A stretch of 64,000 bases of DNA from Salinispora vitiensis (GCF_000378825.1 NZ_KB900388.1:4285901-4349900); one strand, 5' to 3'; counted from the stretch's first letter, positions 48,311-57,985 are shown. A program made the numbers and translations. The notes: generated by a model from the letters alone, not told the origin.

Positions 48311-49015
48311 ATGGAGCTCGACTGGGGGCGGCTGCGCGCCGCGGCGACCGAGGTGATGCGGCACGCGTACGTGCCGTACTCGAAGTTTCCGGTGGGGGCG
48401 GCCGCCCTGGTGGACGATGGTCGCATCGTGGTCGGCTGCAACGTGGAGAACGCGTCGTACGGCATGGCGCTCTGCGCCGAGTGCGGGGTGATCTCTTCGC
48501 TGCACGCCACCGGTGGTGGGCGGATCGTCGCGCTCTCCTGCGTTGACGCCACCGGGGAGCCGCTGATGCCGTGCGGGCGGTGCCGGCAGCTGCTCTGGGA
48601 ACACGGCGGCCCGGAGTGCCTGATCGAGGTTAAGAGCGGGGCGCTCCGGATGGCCGAGCTGCTGCCGCACGCGTTCGACGTGGCGGACCTGGAGGCGGTG
48701 ACCGGGACGGACCCGGTTCCGGTGGTGCCGGAGCGGCTGGCTGCCTGGCGGGGGCGCGGGACGGTCTTCGTGCACCCGGACCTGTCGGCGGGGCAACAGG
48801 TGTGGACGGCGTACTGGGAACGCTCGGCGGGGGAGGCCGGCGACGGCGAGACCGGCGTTCTCGAGGAGGGGCCGAGCTGGGATGATCCAGCGGAGGCGAT
48901 CACCTGGGGGCTGGCCCGGGTACCCCGGGTCGTGGTGGTGGACGCGGCGGGCACGATCTTCTGGGCGGGTGAGGGCGAGCCGCCGTTGGAGATCCCGATC
49001 CGGTGGCCGGGCTGA
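48311..49015 (+). CDS. cdd: Cytidine deaminase with extra C-terminal domain
   Basis: The first 130 residues are a complete small cytidine deaminase: Cys55-Ala-Glu57 and PCGRC (Cys88, Cys91) bind zinc and carry the catalytic Glu. It converts cytidine/deoxycytidine to uridine forms. The total length of 234 exceeds the usual 130-140. The extra 100 residues contain QQVWTAYWERS, WDDPAEAITWGLARVPRVVV and GTIFWAGEGEPP, a compact domain I do not recognise. It follows the nucleoside importer and precedes deoA. Confidence 0.9.
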   Translation: MELDWGRLRAAATEVMRHAYVPYSKFPVGAAALVDDGRIVVGCNVENASYGMALCAECGVISSLHATGGGRIVALSCVDATGEPLMPCGRCRQLLWEHGGPECLIEVKSGALRMAELLPHAFDVADLEAVTGTDPVPVVPERLAAWRGRGTVFVHPDLSAGQQVWTAYWERSAGEAGDGETGVLEEGPSWDDPAEAITWGLARVPRVVVVDAAGTIFWAGEGEPPLEIPIRWPG

Positions 49016-49105
49016 GCGTACGGGCCGAGGGCCGACCGGCGGCGGGACACATCGGAGCGGGCGGGTAGCCGGCCCGGGCTGAGAACGTGGGGAGAGAGTT
49101 AGTTC

Positions 49106-50386
49106 ATGGCGGAATTTGCGGCGGTTGATGTCATTCGGGCCAAGCGGGACGGCGCGGTCCTCTCCGATGCCCAGGTTGATTGGGTGGTGGACGCCTACAC
49201 CCGGGGCCAGGTGGCGGACGAGCAGATGGCCGCGCTCGCGATGGCGATCCTGTTGAACGGCATGACCACGCCGGAGATCGCCCGGTGGACCGCGGCGATG
49301 ATCGCCAGCGGCGAGCGGCTGGACCTCTCAGCGGTCGACCGGCCGACGGTGGACAAGCACTCGACCGGCGGCGTCGGAGACAAGATCACCCTGCCGTTGA
49401 CTCCGCTGGTCGCGGCCTGTGGTGCGGCGGTGCCGCAGCTGAGCGGCCGAGGTCTCGGGCACACCGGCGGCACGCTGGACAAGCTGGAGTCCATTCCGGG
49501 CTGGCGGGCATCGCTGGGCAACGAGGAGTTCCTCGCCCAGCTTCGCGAGGTCGGCGCGGTGATCTGCGCGGCTGGTGCCGGTCTCGCGCCGGCCGACCGC
49601 AAGCTGTACGCGTTGCGGGACGTGACCGGCACGGTGGAGGCCATCCCGCTGATCGCCAGCTCGATCATGAGCAAGAAGATCGCTGAGGGGACCGGCGCGC
49701 TGGTGCTCGACGTCAAGGTCGGCTCCGGCGCGTTCATGAAGTCGGTCGACCAGGCCCGGCAACTGGCCCGCACCATGGTCGAGTTGGGTGGTGCGCAGGG
49801 TGTCCGCACGGTCGCCCTGCTGACCGACATGTCCACCCCCCTGGGGCTGGCCATCGGCAACGCGGTCGAGGTGACCGAGTCTGTGGAGGTCTTGGCGGGC
49901 GGCGGCCCGGCGGACGTGGTGGAGCTGACCCTGGCCCTGGCCCGCGAGATGCTGGACGCGGCCGGGCTACCGGACGCCGATCCGGCGGCGGCCTTGCGTG
50001 ACGGCCGGGCGATGGACGCCTGGCGGGCGATGCTCCGGGCCCAGGGCGGGGACCCGGACGCCCCGGCGCCCACCGCGCCGGAGGTCGAGGTGGTCCGCGC
50101 AGCCGAGAGCGGTGTGGTGGCCCAGGTGGACGCGTACGGGATGGGGTTGGCCGCGTGGCGGCTCGGCGCCGGCCGGGCCCGCAAGGAGGACGCGGTGTCC
50201 GCGCCGGCGGGGGTGCTGCTGCACAAGCGCCCCGGTGATCCGGTCCGTGCTGGCGAGCCCCTCTTTGAGCTGCGGGCCGAGGAGGCCGACCGGATTCCGG
50301 CGGCCCGGACGGAGGCGGTGCGGGCGGTGCGGATCGCGGCGGCTGCCCCGGAACAGCAGCCGTTGGTGCTCGAGCGAATCAGCTGA
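49106..50386 (+). CDS. deoA: Thymidine phosphorylase
   Basis: A 426-residue nucleoside phosphorylase splitting thymidine (or uridine) to base and (deoxy)ribose 1-phosphate. The phosphate/substrate motif DKHSTGGVGDK is at 83-93, SGRGLGHTGGTLDKLE follows, and a lid domain ends the protein. GGGGAGAG lies upstream of ATG 49106. Pyrimidine-nucleoside phosphorylase activity cannot be excluded. Confidence 0.94.
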   Translation: MAEFAAVDVIRAKRDGAVLSDAQVDWVVDAYTRGQVADEQMAALAMAILLNGMTTPEIARWTAAMIASGERLDLSAVDRPTVDKHSTGGVGDKITLPLTPLVAACGAAVPQLSGRGLGHTGGTLDKLESIPGWRASLGNEEFLAQLREVGAVICAAGAGLAPADRKLYALRDVTGTVEAIPLIASSIMSKKIAEGTGALVLDVKVGSGAFMKSVDQARQLARTMVELGGAQGVRTVALLTDMSTPLGLAIGNAVEVTESVEVLAGGGPADVVELTLALAREMLDAAGLPDADPAAALRDGRAMDAWRAMLRAQGGDPDAPAPTAPEVEVVRAAESGVVAQVDAYGMGLAAWRLGAGRARKEDAVSAPAGVLLHKRPGDPVRAGEPLFELRAEEADRIPAARTEAVRAVRIAAAAPEQQPLVLERIS

Positions 50387-50478
50387 CCGTCCGTTCCGTT
50401 CCCCCTTAGCGGAGGGCTATCCTGCCTGGCCAGGAGGACGATCCGGCCAGCCGGTCCACACAGACGAGGATAACTGTC

Positions 50479-51159
50479 GTGGCGGTACCTGCCCCAAACC
50501 CCCAAATGGTGCGTGCGGCCAGCCTGGAGGAGTTGTCTCGGCTGGGACTGCCACTGCCGCCGGCGCACTTTCCCCTGGTGTGGGAGCCCGGTGACGAGAT
50601 CGAGCTGCGCCCGACCGGTGAGATCGAGACCCGGGTCGCGGTGCTGCACCTCATCCTGGCCCGCTGTTTCGGCATGCCGCCGCAGGCGGCGATGAGTTGG
50701 CTGCTCGCCTCGCATCTGGTCGAGACGGTCACCCCGCCGGAGTGGCAGTTCGTCACTGGCGGCAAGGGGGACCACCGCTCTTTCGTGTTGCACTACGACG
50801 CGCTGTACGCCCTGGCCTGGGTGCTTGGCCTGACTCGGCAGCTGGACCCGACGTTGCCGGTGGATGAGCGGCTGGTGGAGCGGATGCCGAACATTCTGGC
50901 CGGCGAGACGGTCCGGCACTGGCGGTCACGGACCCTCACCGCCCCCCGGGATCCGGCGGACGCGGCGGCCCTGCTCGACCTGCACTACTGCCTGGATTGG
51001 GCTTATCTCGAGGTGGAGCACGCCCACCGAACCCTGCCCGGCCTGGTGGACGCCAACGCGATTGGGCAACGTCGGTGGGCACTGGAGTGGGCGGTAGTCC
51101 TCCGGGGCCCCTACCACGACGAGCCCCCCGGCTGGGAAGAGGTAGATCTCTCGACCTAG
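50479..51159 (+). CDS. DUF4272 domain protein
   Basis: A 226-residue soluble protein, Leu/Ala/Trp-rich and mostly helical. The segment YDALYALAWVLGL, followed later by LDLHYCLDWAYLEVE, matches my memory of DUF4272. ACGAGGA precedes the GTG at 50479. It converges with the rlmA-type gene, overlapping it by 4 bp at the 3' ends. Function unknown. Confidence 0.72.
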   Translation: MAVPAPNPQMVRAASLEELSRLGLPLPPAHFPLVWEPGDEIELRPTGEIETRVAVLHLILARCFGMPPQAAMSWLLASHLVETVTPPEWQFVTGGKGDHRSFVLHYDALYALAWVLGLTRQLDPTLPVDERLVERMPNILAGETVRHWRSRTLTAPRDPADAAALLDLHYCLDWAYLEVEHAHRTLPGLVDANAIGQRRWALEWAVVLRGPYHDEPPGWEEVDLST

Positions 51160-52040
51160 CGGCGACGGTGGACGCCGAGTCGGACGGCCACGGTTACCTC
51201 GACCGGGTCGGGCAGGGTGGCAATCCGTTCGGCGAGCCGGGCCGGCTCGGTGTGCCAGGCGCTGGGTCCCATTCCCACCAGAGTGGAGATCTCCGGGCGG
51301 GTCAACGTCAGCCGGGTTCGGTGTTCGGTCTCCGACTCGGTGGCGAAACGCGTTCCGAGGCGCCCGGCCACCCGGTCGGGCTTTGCCGGGTCGACCTGGA
51401 GCAGGCCGAGCGCACCAACCAACTCGGTGAGGTGGTCGGCGGCCGGCGTGACGACCAGCAGCGCGCCGGCCGGATCGAGTACCCGGTGGAACTCCGCTCC
51501 GTTGCGCGGGGCGAAGACGTTCAACAGCACGGCGACCGAGGCGTCGGGCAGGGGCAGCTGCTGCCAGGTGTCGGCCAGCGCCGCCCCGGCTCGTTCATGG
51601 ACGCGGGCCGCGCGGCGTAGCGCCGGCTTCGACACGTCCAGGGCTAGGCCGACGGCGTCCGGCAGCGCCGCCAGCACCGCGCCGAGGTGCCGGCCGGTGC
51701 CGGCGCCGGGCTCCACCACCAGGGGGTACGCGGTGCTCGTCTCGGGCTGGGGGTGCGCGGCGCGGTAGCGGGCCGTGGCGACCGCGGCCGCGTCGGCCAG
51801 CGCCCGGGAGATCAGGTCGTAGTGACCGGCGGCGAGGAAGTCGGTGCGGGCGGCAACCATTTCGCCGGTGTCCCCGACGTGTGGTGCCCGGCCGGCCAGG
51901 AGATTCACATAGCCCTGCCGGGCCACGTCGAAGCTGTGCCGGCGCGGACAGGTCAGTGTCCGGGTGGTGCCAGCGGTCGCCTCGGCCAGCGGAAGGGCGC
52001 AGATCGGGCAGCGCAGCCGGTGGCGGATGCGGGGATCCAT
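51156..52040 (-). CDS. 23S rRNA (guanine-N1)-methyltransferase, RlmA family
   Basis: A 294-residue SAM-dependent enzyme. The N-terminal zinc finger uses Cys11, Cys14, Cys31 and His35, followed by the family signature SFDVARQGYVNLL. VVEPGAGTGRHL is the SAM motif. Gram-positive members (RlmA-II/TlrB) methylate G748 of 23S rRNA and contribute to tylosin-type macrolide resistance; the Gram-negative form acts at G745. The exact target here is inferred from taxonomy. It is flanked by salvage genes on the other strand. Confidence 0.87.
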   Translation of the reverse strand: MDPRIRHRLRCPICALPLAEATAGTTRTLTCPRRHSFDVARQGYVNLLAGRAPHVGDTGEMVAARTDFLAAGHYDLISRALADAAAVATARYRAAHPQPETSTAYPLVVEPGAGTGRHLGAVLAALPDAVGLALDVSKPALRRAARVHERAGAALADTWQQLPLPDASVAVLLNVFAPRNGAEFHRVLDPAGALLVVTPAADHLTELVGALGLLQVDPAKPDRVAGRLGTRFATESETEHRTRLTLTRPEISTLVGMGPSAWHTEPARLAERIATLPDPVEVTVAVRLGVHRRR

Positions 52041-52237
52041 GTCGGGCTCCGGGCCGGTCGGTGGTGAGCCGGGCGGTCACCCGGTGGACCGGCATCCTAT
52101 CGACCCCCGGGCGAGCCGGTGCTGAGGACGACCCGGTTGCCGCGTCGCGCACTGCCACGCCCGGCTGGTGGGTGACCCGGACAACGCGCCAACGGGGCTG
52201 ACGCTGTGCAGACGTTGGTGCCGACTAGGGTCTGAAC

Positions 52238-53326
52238 ATGGTTGCGACTATTCGGTACGAGGACATCGTCAAGGTCCCCAAGGCGCTGCTGCACGATCAC
52301 CTCGACGGTGGCCTGCGACCAGCGACGGTCGTCGAGCTGGCCGCCGAGGTGGGGCACGAGCTGCCGACGACCGACCCGGAGGCGTTGGGCCACTGGTTCG
52401 TCGACGCGGCCGGCTCCGGCTCGTTGGAGCGGTATCTGGAGACCTTCGCGCACACCGTTCAGGTCATGCAGACCGCTTCGGCGCTGCGGCGGGTTGCCCG
52501 GGAGTGCGCGCTGGACCTGGCGGCTGACGGTGTCGTTTACGCGGAGGTCCGGTTCGCGCCGGAGCTGCACCTGGAGCGGGGTCTCAACCTGGACGAGGTG
52601 GTCGCGGCGGTGATCGCCGGCTTCGCCGAGGGCACCGACCTCGCCGCGGCGCAGGGCACGCCGATTCGGGTTGGCACGCTGCTGACCGCCATGCGGCACG
52701 CCGCCCGGTCGCAGGAGATCGCCGAACTGGCCGTACGGCACCGGGACGTCGGCGTCGTGGGCTTCGACATCGCCGGGGCCGAGGCCGGTTTCCCGCCCAC
52801 CCGGCACCTGGATGCCTTCGAATATCTGCAGCGGGAGAACTTCCACTTCACGATCCACGCTGGCGAGGCGTTTGGGCTGCCGTCGATCTGGCAGGCCATC
52901 CAGTGGTGCGGAGCAGACCGGCTCGGCCACGGGGTGCGGATCGTGGATGACATCACGCCCGGTGAGGAGCCGGTACTCGGCCGGCTGGCCGCGTACGTGC
53001 GCGACAAGCGGATTCCGTTGGAGCTGTGCCCCTCGTCGAACGTGCAGACTGGGGCGGCCCTCTCGATTGCGGATCATCCGATCGGGCTGCTGCGGGATCT
53101 GCGGTTCCGGGTCACCGTCAACACCGACAACCGGTTGATGAGCGGCACCTCGATGTCCCGGGAGATGGCCTTGTTGGTGGATGCGTTCGGGTACGGCTGG
53201 CGGGAACTGCAGTGGCTGACGATCAACGCCATGAAGAGCGCCTTCATCCCGTTTGACCAGCGGCTACAGATCATCGACGAGGTGATCAAGCCGGCGTACG
53301 GGCGGCTGTTGACCGACGCCGGGTAG
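52238..53326 (+). CDS. add: Adenosine deaminase
   Basis: A 362-residue amidohydrolase converting adenosine to inosine. The zinc ligands are in LLHDHLDGG (His19, His21), with HAGEAFG, DRLGHGVRI and the catalytic-type NTDNRLMSGTSMSRE. It completes the salvage set with cdd and deoA, although the rlmA-type gene interrupts the strand order. Confidence 0.94.
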   Translation: MVATIRYEDIVKVPKALLHDHLDGGLRPATVVELAAEVGHELPTTDPEALGHWFVDAAGSGSLERYLETFAHTVQVMQTASALRRVARECALDLAADGVVYAEVRFAPELHLERGLNLDEVVAAVIAGFAEGTDLAAAQGTPIRVGTLLTAMRHAARSQEIAELAVRHRDVGVVGFDIAGAEAGFPPTRHLDAFEYLQRENFHFTIHAGEAFGLPSIWQAIQWCGADRLGHGVRIVDDITPGEEPVLGRLAAYVRDKRIPLELCPSSNVQTGAALSIADHPIGLLRDLRFRVTVNTDNRLMSGTSMSREMALLVDAFGYGWRELQWLTINAMKSAFIPFDQRLQIIDEVIKPAYGRLLTDAG

Positions 53327-53907
53327 CCGGGGGCAGAGCCGGGGCTTGGGCGATCCGGTCGCCGGGTTGGCATCCCATCGCTGCCGGTGCCGGTGGGAAT
53401 TGTCCCTTTGGTGCCAAGAAGTGGCGAGTTGGCGACTCTAATTGGCTGAGTAGCTGTATCCATTTCGCCCCTAACCCCGTATAATGACGCGTCGGCCCGC
53501 AGCTGGGCTTGCCGGAGCGTCGTACCCTGCTGTCGGGTCGGCGCGTCGAGCCCGGTACTTCCGGTCGACCTGCCCTTTCGGTCGGCGGCAGTGAGGTTCC
53601 CAGGGCTCGGGTGGCAGTCGTTCGAGCCGAGCCGGAAGCTCGGTTCGTCAAGCTATGTACGACTTTTGATGGCCGGAGCGGCGGCTAGCAGGACAACGCG
53701 GAGGGGCGTTCCATTGCGTTGGGTAACGCAGGTCAGACTGAATGCGATCGAATCGCCAGAACATCTCGCTGTGGGGGCGGTCAAGACCAGCCTGGGCTTT
53801 CTCTTTCCGGGGTGGCGTGGTGGAATCTCGGATGGTCCGACCCAATGGGTCGGTCGCCAGGTGTTGCCCGAGGGCAACGCGAGGGCTGCAATCACGAGGG
53901 CGGTGAC
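53327..53907 (+). promoter_or_regulatory. Long leader region of the conservon with a consensus -10 box
   Basis: A 581-bp gap upstream of the histidine kinase. A perfect TATAAT lies at 53480-53485; no good -35 is visible at the expected distance, so an extended or alternative promoter type is possible. If used, the 5' leader would be about 415 nt. It includes a small hairpin CCGACCC-AAT-GGGTCGG at 53837-53853, about 55 nt before the start codon. No convincing gene is present. Confidence 0.45.
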
Positions 53908-56900
53908 GTGAGCAAACGACCGAAGACGGCGGGCTCTTCCCTGTCGCGTATACGCCGGCCTGCTGGTTGGCTCCGCGACCTGCCGATCTGGTCCAAGCTC
54001 GGTCTCATCTTGATCGTGCCGACCGTTGCAACGGTCGTCGTGGGTACCAGTGGCATCGTCGACCACCTGCAAACACTCAACAACGCCAATCGATCTGGCG
54101 ACCTCGCCAGCTTGGTTGCCCACTCGGGCGACCTGGTTGGTCAGCTGCAGGCCGAGCGGACGGAAGCGATCCGGCTGCTGGGCGAAGATCGGGCGGCCGA
54201 GCGAGAGAAGCGCGTCACGGCATACGATGAGGCTTCCGCCCGGGTCGACGAGGCGAAGGAACCGTACGCCGCGCGGCGGAGCGAGGTTACGGGCCTGCCC
54301 GACACGCTGGAGAACCAGCTCCGCTTCATTGACCAGACTCTCTCCGACCTGCCCGGAACGCGAAGCCAGGTTTTCAACGGCCGACTCAGCACTACCCAGG
54401 CGCAGCAGCAGTACGACAGCTTGCTCGCCGACCTGATCAACGTGCGGGACTCGGCCACCCAGCTGGCCGGTGACTCCGAGCTGAGCGACCTGATGCGGGC
54501 CGCGACCGCCCTCACCCGGAACAAGGAGTACCTGTCCCAGCAGCGGGACGTGGTTCACATCGCCTTTAGCCGGGAGCAGCTCGGCGCCGACCTGTGGAAC
54601 ACCTACATCTCCACCTGGACTGGCCAGCGACAGTGGCTGGAGTCCTTCGCCGCCGTCGCCGACCTCGCCGACCAGGAGCTGTTCGACCAAACGGCCGCCG
54701 GTTCCATCGCCCGGGAGGCGGAGTCCTACAACAGCAACCTACGCGGCCTCTCCGATGCTAGGAACCTGGAGAACGTCGGCTTCACACCCGACGAGTGGGA
54801 CAAGGCGATGACCGAGTACGCCACCCTGGTTCGGGAGGTGGAGACGAAGCTTGACGGGGATGCCGTCGGGCGCGCCGACGAACTTCGGTCGGCCGTGCGG
54901 ATGCAGGTGTTACTGGAGACCGGGCTGCTGCTCAGCATGCTGCTGCTCGCCGTCCTCTTCGCGTACCTGATCGCCCGCTCGATGGCGCGGTCGCTACGCG
55001 ACCTGCGGCAGGGCGCTCTTATGATCGCCGGGCATGGGCTGCCGCAGGCCGTCGCCCGACTTCGGGAGATGCATGCCACCGGCGGCCAGCAAACCCCGGT
55101 GCAACTCGCCAACCAGATCGCCGAGCCGCTGCCGGTGCGCAGCAAGGATGAGTTCGGTCAGGTGACCGAGGCGTTCAACGCGGTCCACTTGGAGGCGGTG
55201 CGTACCGCGGCGGAGCAGGCCGCTCTGCGGGCTTCCGTGGCGACCATGTTCGTTAACCTGGCGCGCCGGTCGCAGATCCTGGTCGACCGACTTATCGGTC
55301 AGCTCGACCGACTCGAACGGGGCGAGGAGGATCCCGATCGGCTGGCCGAGTTGTTCCAGCTCGACCACCTCGCCACCCGGATGCGCCGCAACGACGAGAA
55401 CCTGCTGGTTCTCGCCGCGGCGGACAGCACCCGCGTACAGCGGGAGCCGGCCGCCCTGATCGACGTGCTGCGGGCTGCCCAGTCCGAGGTGGAGCACTAC
55501 ACGCGGATCGAGTTCGGCGTCATTGACCGCGATATCGAGGTCGCCGCCGCCGCCGTCAACGACCTGGTGCATCTCATCGCCGAACTGTTCGACAACGCGA
55601 CCGCCTTCTCGCCGCCCGAGTCACAGGTCGTCGTGGAGGCCCGGCGGGCCGGCGACCGGGCCTCCCTATACGTGGAGGACCGCGGCATCGGCATCAGCGC
55701 GGAACAGCTGCGGGAGCTGAACGAGAAGCTCGCCACCCCGCCACAGGTGGACGTGGCGGTCTCTCGGATGATGGGCTTGGTCGTGGTTGCTCGGCTGGCC
55801 TCCCGGCACGGGGTCAAGGTGGAATTGCGCGCCGGCACCGATCGGGGAGCCGTCGCGGAGGTGAGCCTTCCGGCTGGTGTGCTGGTGCCCCGGGCGCTCG
55901 GCGCCGGGCAGCAGCTGCCCCCCGGCCTGCCGGCAGCGCCGAACACCAACGCGGCGGCACTCGACGCGCTCCCCGCGTCGAGTGGCTCAACCTTTGACCC
56001 CCGCCCGGGCGAGTCGGGTAACCAGGTCACACTCGGTGGCCGGCCCTTCGATCCGGCCCACAGCAACGGTGCGGGCACGCCCTCGGGCTCGCCGCAGGCG
56101 ATGCCGGCGTGGTCCGATCTCACCGGTGCGACCAACGCCGTCACCGGCGGTGGGTCGCCTGCCCCGTACCCCATGAGCGGGCAGCCGAACAGCACGCTGC
56201 CGCAGCGGCGTTCCTCGAGTGAGTCGGATGTCACCGGGCAGCAGCCGGGGATTCCGCGACAACTGCCGAGTAGCCCAGAAGCCCAGCCGTACGGCACACC
56301 GTCGACTCCCTTCGCCGGGTGGCCGGCTTCCGCCCAACCCACCGCGGGTATGCCGACCTCCGCGTCGCCGGTGTCGGCTGCCCCGACCTCCGGGCAACCG
56401 ACCTCGGGTCAGCCGTACGCGGCGCCGAGTTCGGGTCAGCCGTACGCGGCGCCGAGTTCGGGTCAGCCGTACGCGGCGCCGAGTTCGGGTCAGCCGTACG
56501 CGGCGCCGTTGCCTCCGGCCACCACGGCCCCGAGTAGCGCCGCTCCACCGGCGTGGCCGCCGGTGTCCAGCACTGCTGCCTCGGTCTCCGAACAGGTCCC
56601 CACAGCCCCCGACCTGACTACCGAGCTGCCTCGGATAGCAGGTTCGGCTGGTTCCCCGCCCGCCGCGTACCCCGCTGCTCCCGCGTCGGCCGCTGGCCCA
56701 GCCGCTCCGGTGCCGGGCCCCGCTCCGGCGCAGCCAGCCGCGCCGCAGCCAACTGCGGTGCAGCCAGCCGCGCCGCAGCCAGCCGCGCCGCAGAACCAGC
56801 AGCCGTCAGCCCCGGCGCCAAACCAGCAGCCGCCTGCCGACGCGACGATGGAACTGCCGATTTTCCGGGAGCTGGAGTCGGCCTGGTTCCGCACTCGCCG

Positions 56901-57492
56901 ACCCGGCTCCGAGGAGACAGTCAAGAATGCCGAAACTGTCGGGGGCGGCGGCGCCACGGGGCAGGGTGGTGCCGCGACCCAGCAGTTCGCCAGGATAGAC
57001 GCGGACCGTCAGCAGCAGGCACCACCCGCAACGACAGGTAACACACCAATGGCAGAAAGCCCGACGAACGGTGGTACGTCGCGTCAGAACGGCACGACCG
57101 CGAACGGGAACACCCTCTCCACGGGCGGGTTCGCCCCGCCACCGGGAAGAGCCGGTGAGGGTTGGAGTACCGCCGCCGACGACGGTTGGCGGGCCGCTAC
57201 CGCGGCCAGCGACGTACCGGTGGCGGCGACGACCTCGACTGGTTTGCCGAAGCGTACGCCGATGGCCCAGCTGGTACCGGGCGCGGTTGAAAAGCCGTCG
57301 GCAGCGGTTCAGCGGCGAACGCCCGAGTCGGTCCGAGGGCTGCTCTCCGCGTATCACCGTGGGGTCCAGCGAGGGCGCAATAATCCCTCGGACAGTAACC
57401 CCACCAGCCCGGAGGGGAATCCGGGTGGGCAGTCCTCGCAATCTGGCTCAGGCCCAATGGCTGGGAGCGGGCAGAAGGAGCAAGAAGGATGA
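53908..57492 (+). CDS. Conservon histidine kinase with nitrate/nitrite-sensor-type domain (CvnA-like)
   Basis: A 1194-residue membrane kinase. TM1 is about 31-50, an extracellular helical NIT-type sensor about 51-330, TM2 about 336-354, and a HAMP-like linker follows. The phosphoacceptor region lies near 480-500 (LDHLATRMRRNDENLL). The ATPase N-box is ELFDNATAFSPP near 560 and the G1 box VEDRGIGIS near 590. A Pro/Ala/Ser-rich tail of over 500 residues follows, with a 9-residue repeat and conserved islands ESAWF, GLPKRTPMAQLVPG and a final AYHRGVQRGR. GTG 53908 follows GAGGG. It overlaps the roadblock gene by 4 bp. Confidence 0.9.
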   Translation: MSKRPKTAGSSLSRIRRPAGWLRDLPIWSKLGLILIVPTVATVVVGTSGIVDHLQTLNNANRSGDLASLVAHSGDLVGQLQAERTEAIRLLGEDRAAEREKRVTAYDEASARVDEAKEPYAARRSEVTGLPDTLENQLRFIDQTLSDLPGTRSQVFNGRLSTTQAQQQYDSLLADLINVRDSATQLAGDSELSDLMRAATALTRNKEYLSQQRDVVHIAFSREQLGADLWNTYISTWTGQRQWLESFAAVADLADQELFDQTAAGSIAREAESYNSNLRGLSDARNLENVGFTPDEWDKAMTEYATLVREVETKLDGDAVGRADELRSAVRMQVLLETGLLLSMLLLAVLFAYLIARSMARSLRDLRQGALMIAGHGLPQAVARLREMHATGGQQTPVQLANQIAEPLPVRSKDEFGQVTEAFNAVHLEAVRTAAEQAALRASVATMFVNLARRSQILVDRLIGQLDRLERGEEDPDRLAELFQLDHLATRMRRNDENLLVLAAADSTRVQREPAALIDVLRAAQSEVEHYTRIEFGVIDRDIEVAAAAVNDLVHLIAELFDNATAFSPPESQVVVEARRAGDRASLYVEDRGIGISAEQLRELNEKLATPPQVDVAVSRMMGLVVVARLASRHGVKVELRAGTDRGAVAEVSLPAGVLVPRALGAGQQLPPGLPAAPNTNAAALDALPASSGSTFDPRPGESGNQVTLGGRPFDPAHSNGAGTPSGSPQAMPAWSDLTGATNAVTGGGSPAPYPMSGQPNSTLPQRRSSSESDVTGQQPGIPRQLPSSPEAQPYGTPSTPFAGWPASAQPTAGMPTSASPVSAAPTSGQPTSGQPYAAPSSGQPYAAPSSGQPYAAPSSGQPYAAPLPPATTAPSSAAPPAWPPVSSTAASVSEQVPTAPDLTTELPRIAGSAGSPPAAYPAAPASAAGPAAPVPGPAPAQPAAPQPTAVQPAAPQPAAPQNQQPSAPAPNQQPPADATMELPIFRELESAWFRTRRPGSEETVKNAETVGGGGATGQGGAATQQFARIDADRQQQAPPATTGNTPMAESPTNGGTSRQNGTTANGNTLSTGGFAPPPGRAGEGWSTAADDGWRAATAASDVPVAATTSTGLPKRTPMAQLVPGAVEKPSAAVQRRTPESVRGLLSAYHRGVQRGRNNPSDSNPTSPEGNPGGQSSQSGSGPMAGSGQKEQEG
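56404..56511 (+). repeat. Four tandem 27-bp repeats inside the kinase tail
   Basis: An in-frame unit encoding SGQPYAAPS occurs four times in a row at 56404, 56431, 56458 and 56485. The copies are nearly identical at DNA level, which points to recent expansion. Copy number probably varies between strains. Confidence 0.93.
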
Positions 57493-57893
57493 CTACTACG
57501 CAGGACCTCGGCTGGCTGCTCGCCAACTTCGCCGACCGGGTGCCGGGAGTCGCGCATGCGGTCGCCGTGTCGGCGGACGGCCTGCTCCTCGCGGCCTCAC
57601 GGGACCTTCCGCGGGACCGGGCCGACCAGTTGGCTGCCATCGCATCCGGACTGGTTAGCCTTACCCAGGGTGCAGCCCGCTGCTTCGAGGGCGGTGCCGT
57701 GCTCCAGACCGTGGTGGAGATGGACAACGGTTTCCTCTTCCTGATGTCGATCTCGGATGGCTCATCGTTCGCCGTGCTCGCTGCCCGCAACTCTGACGTC
57801 GGGCAGGTCGGCTACGAGATGGCCCTCCTGGTAGACCGGGTGGGGGACGTATTGACCCCGCAGCCGCGTGCGGCTGCGGGCATGCCGGGCTGA
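57489..57893 (+). CDS. Roadblock/LC7 domain protein (CvnB-like)
   Basis: A 134-residue roadblock-fold protein, second gene of the conservon. HAVAVSADGLLLAASRDLP and GNGFLF-like DNGFLFLMSISDGS are typical. In conservons this protein regulates the small GTPase encoded two genes downstream. ATG 57489 overlaps the kinase stop. Confidence 0.92.
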   Translation: MTTTQDLGWLLANFADRVPGVAHAVAVSADGLLLAASRDLPRDRADQLAAIASGLVSLTQGAARCFEGGAVLQTVVEMDNGFLFLMSISDGSSFAVLAARNSDVGQVGYEMALLVDRVGDVLTPQPRAAAGMPG

Positions 57894-57985
57894 CGTTTCG
57901 CTGACCGGATGATGCCGGCGGACAAGGACAAAAAAATGGGGGTCGGCCCACGCCGGCCCCGGGTGCGAAGGAGGTGAGCGGTGAC

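Noticed and set aside
53591..53911. 106-codon plus-strand frame in the conservon leader
   Set aside because: It has no ribosome site and no recognisable features, and it runs into the kinase start; more likely an untranslated leader.
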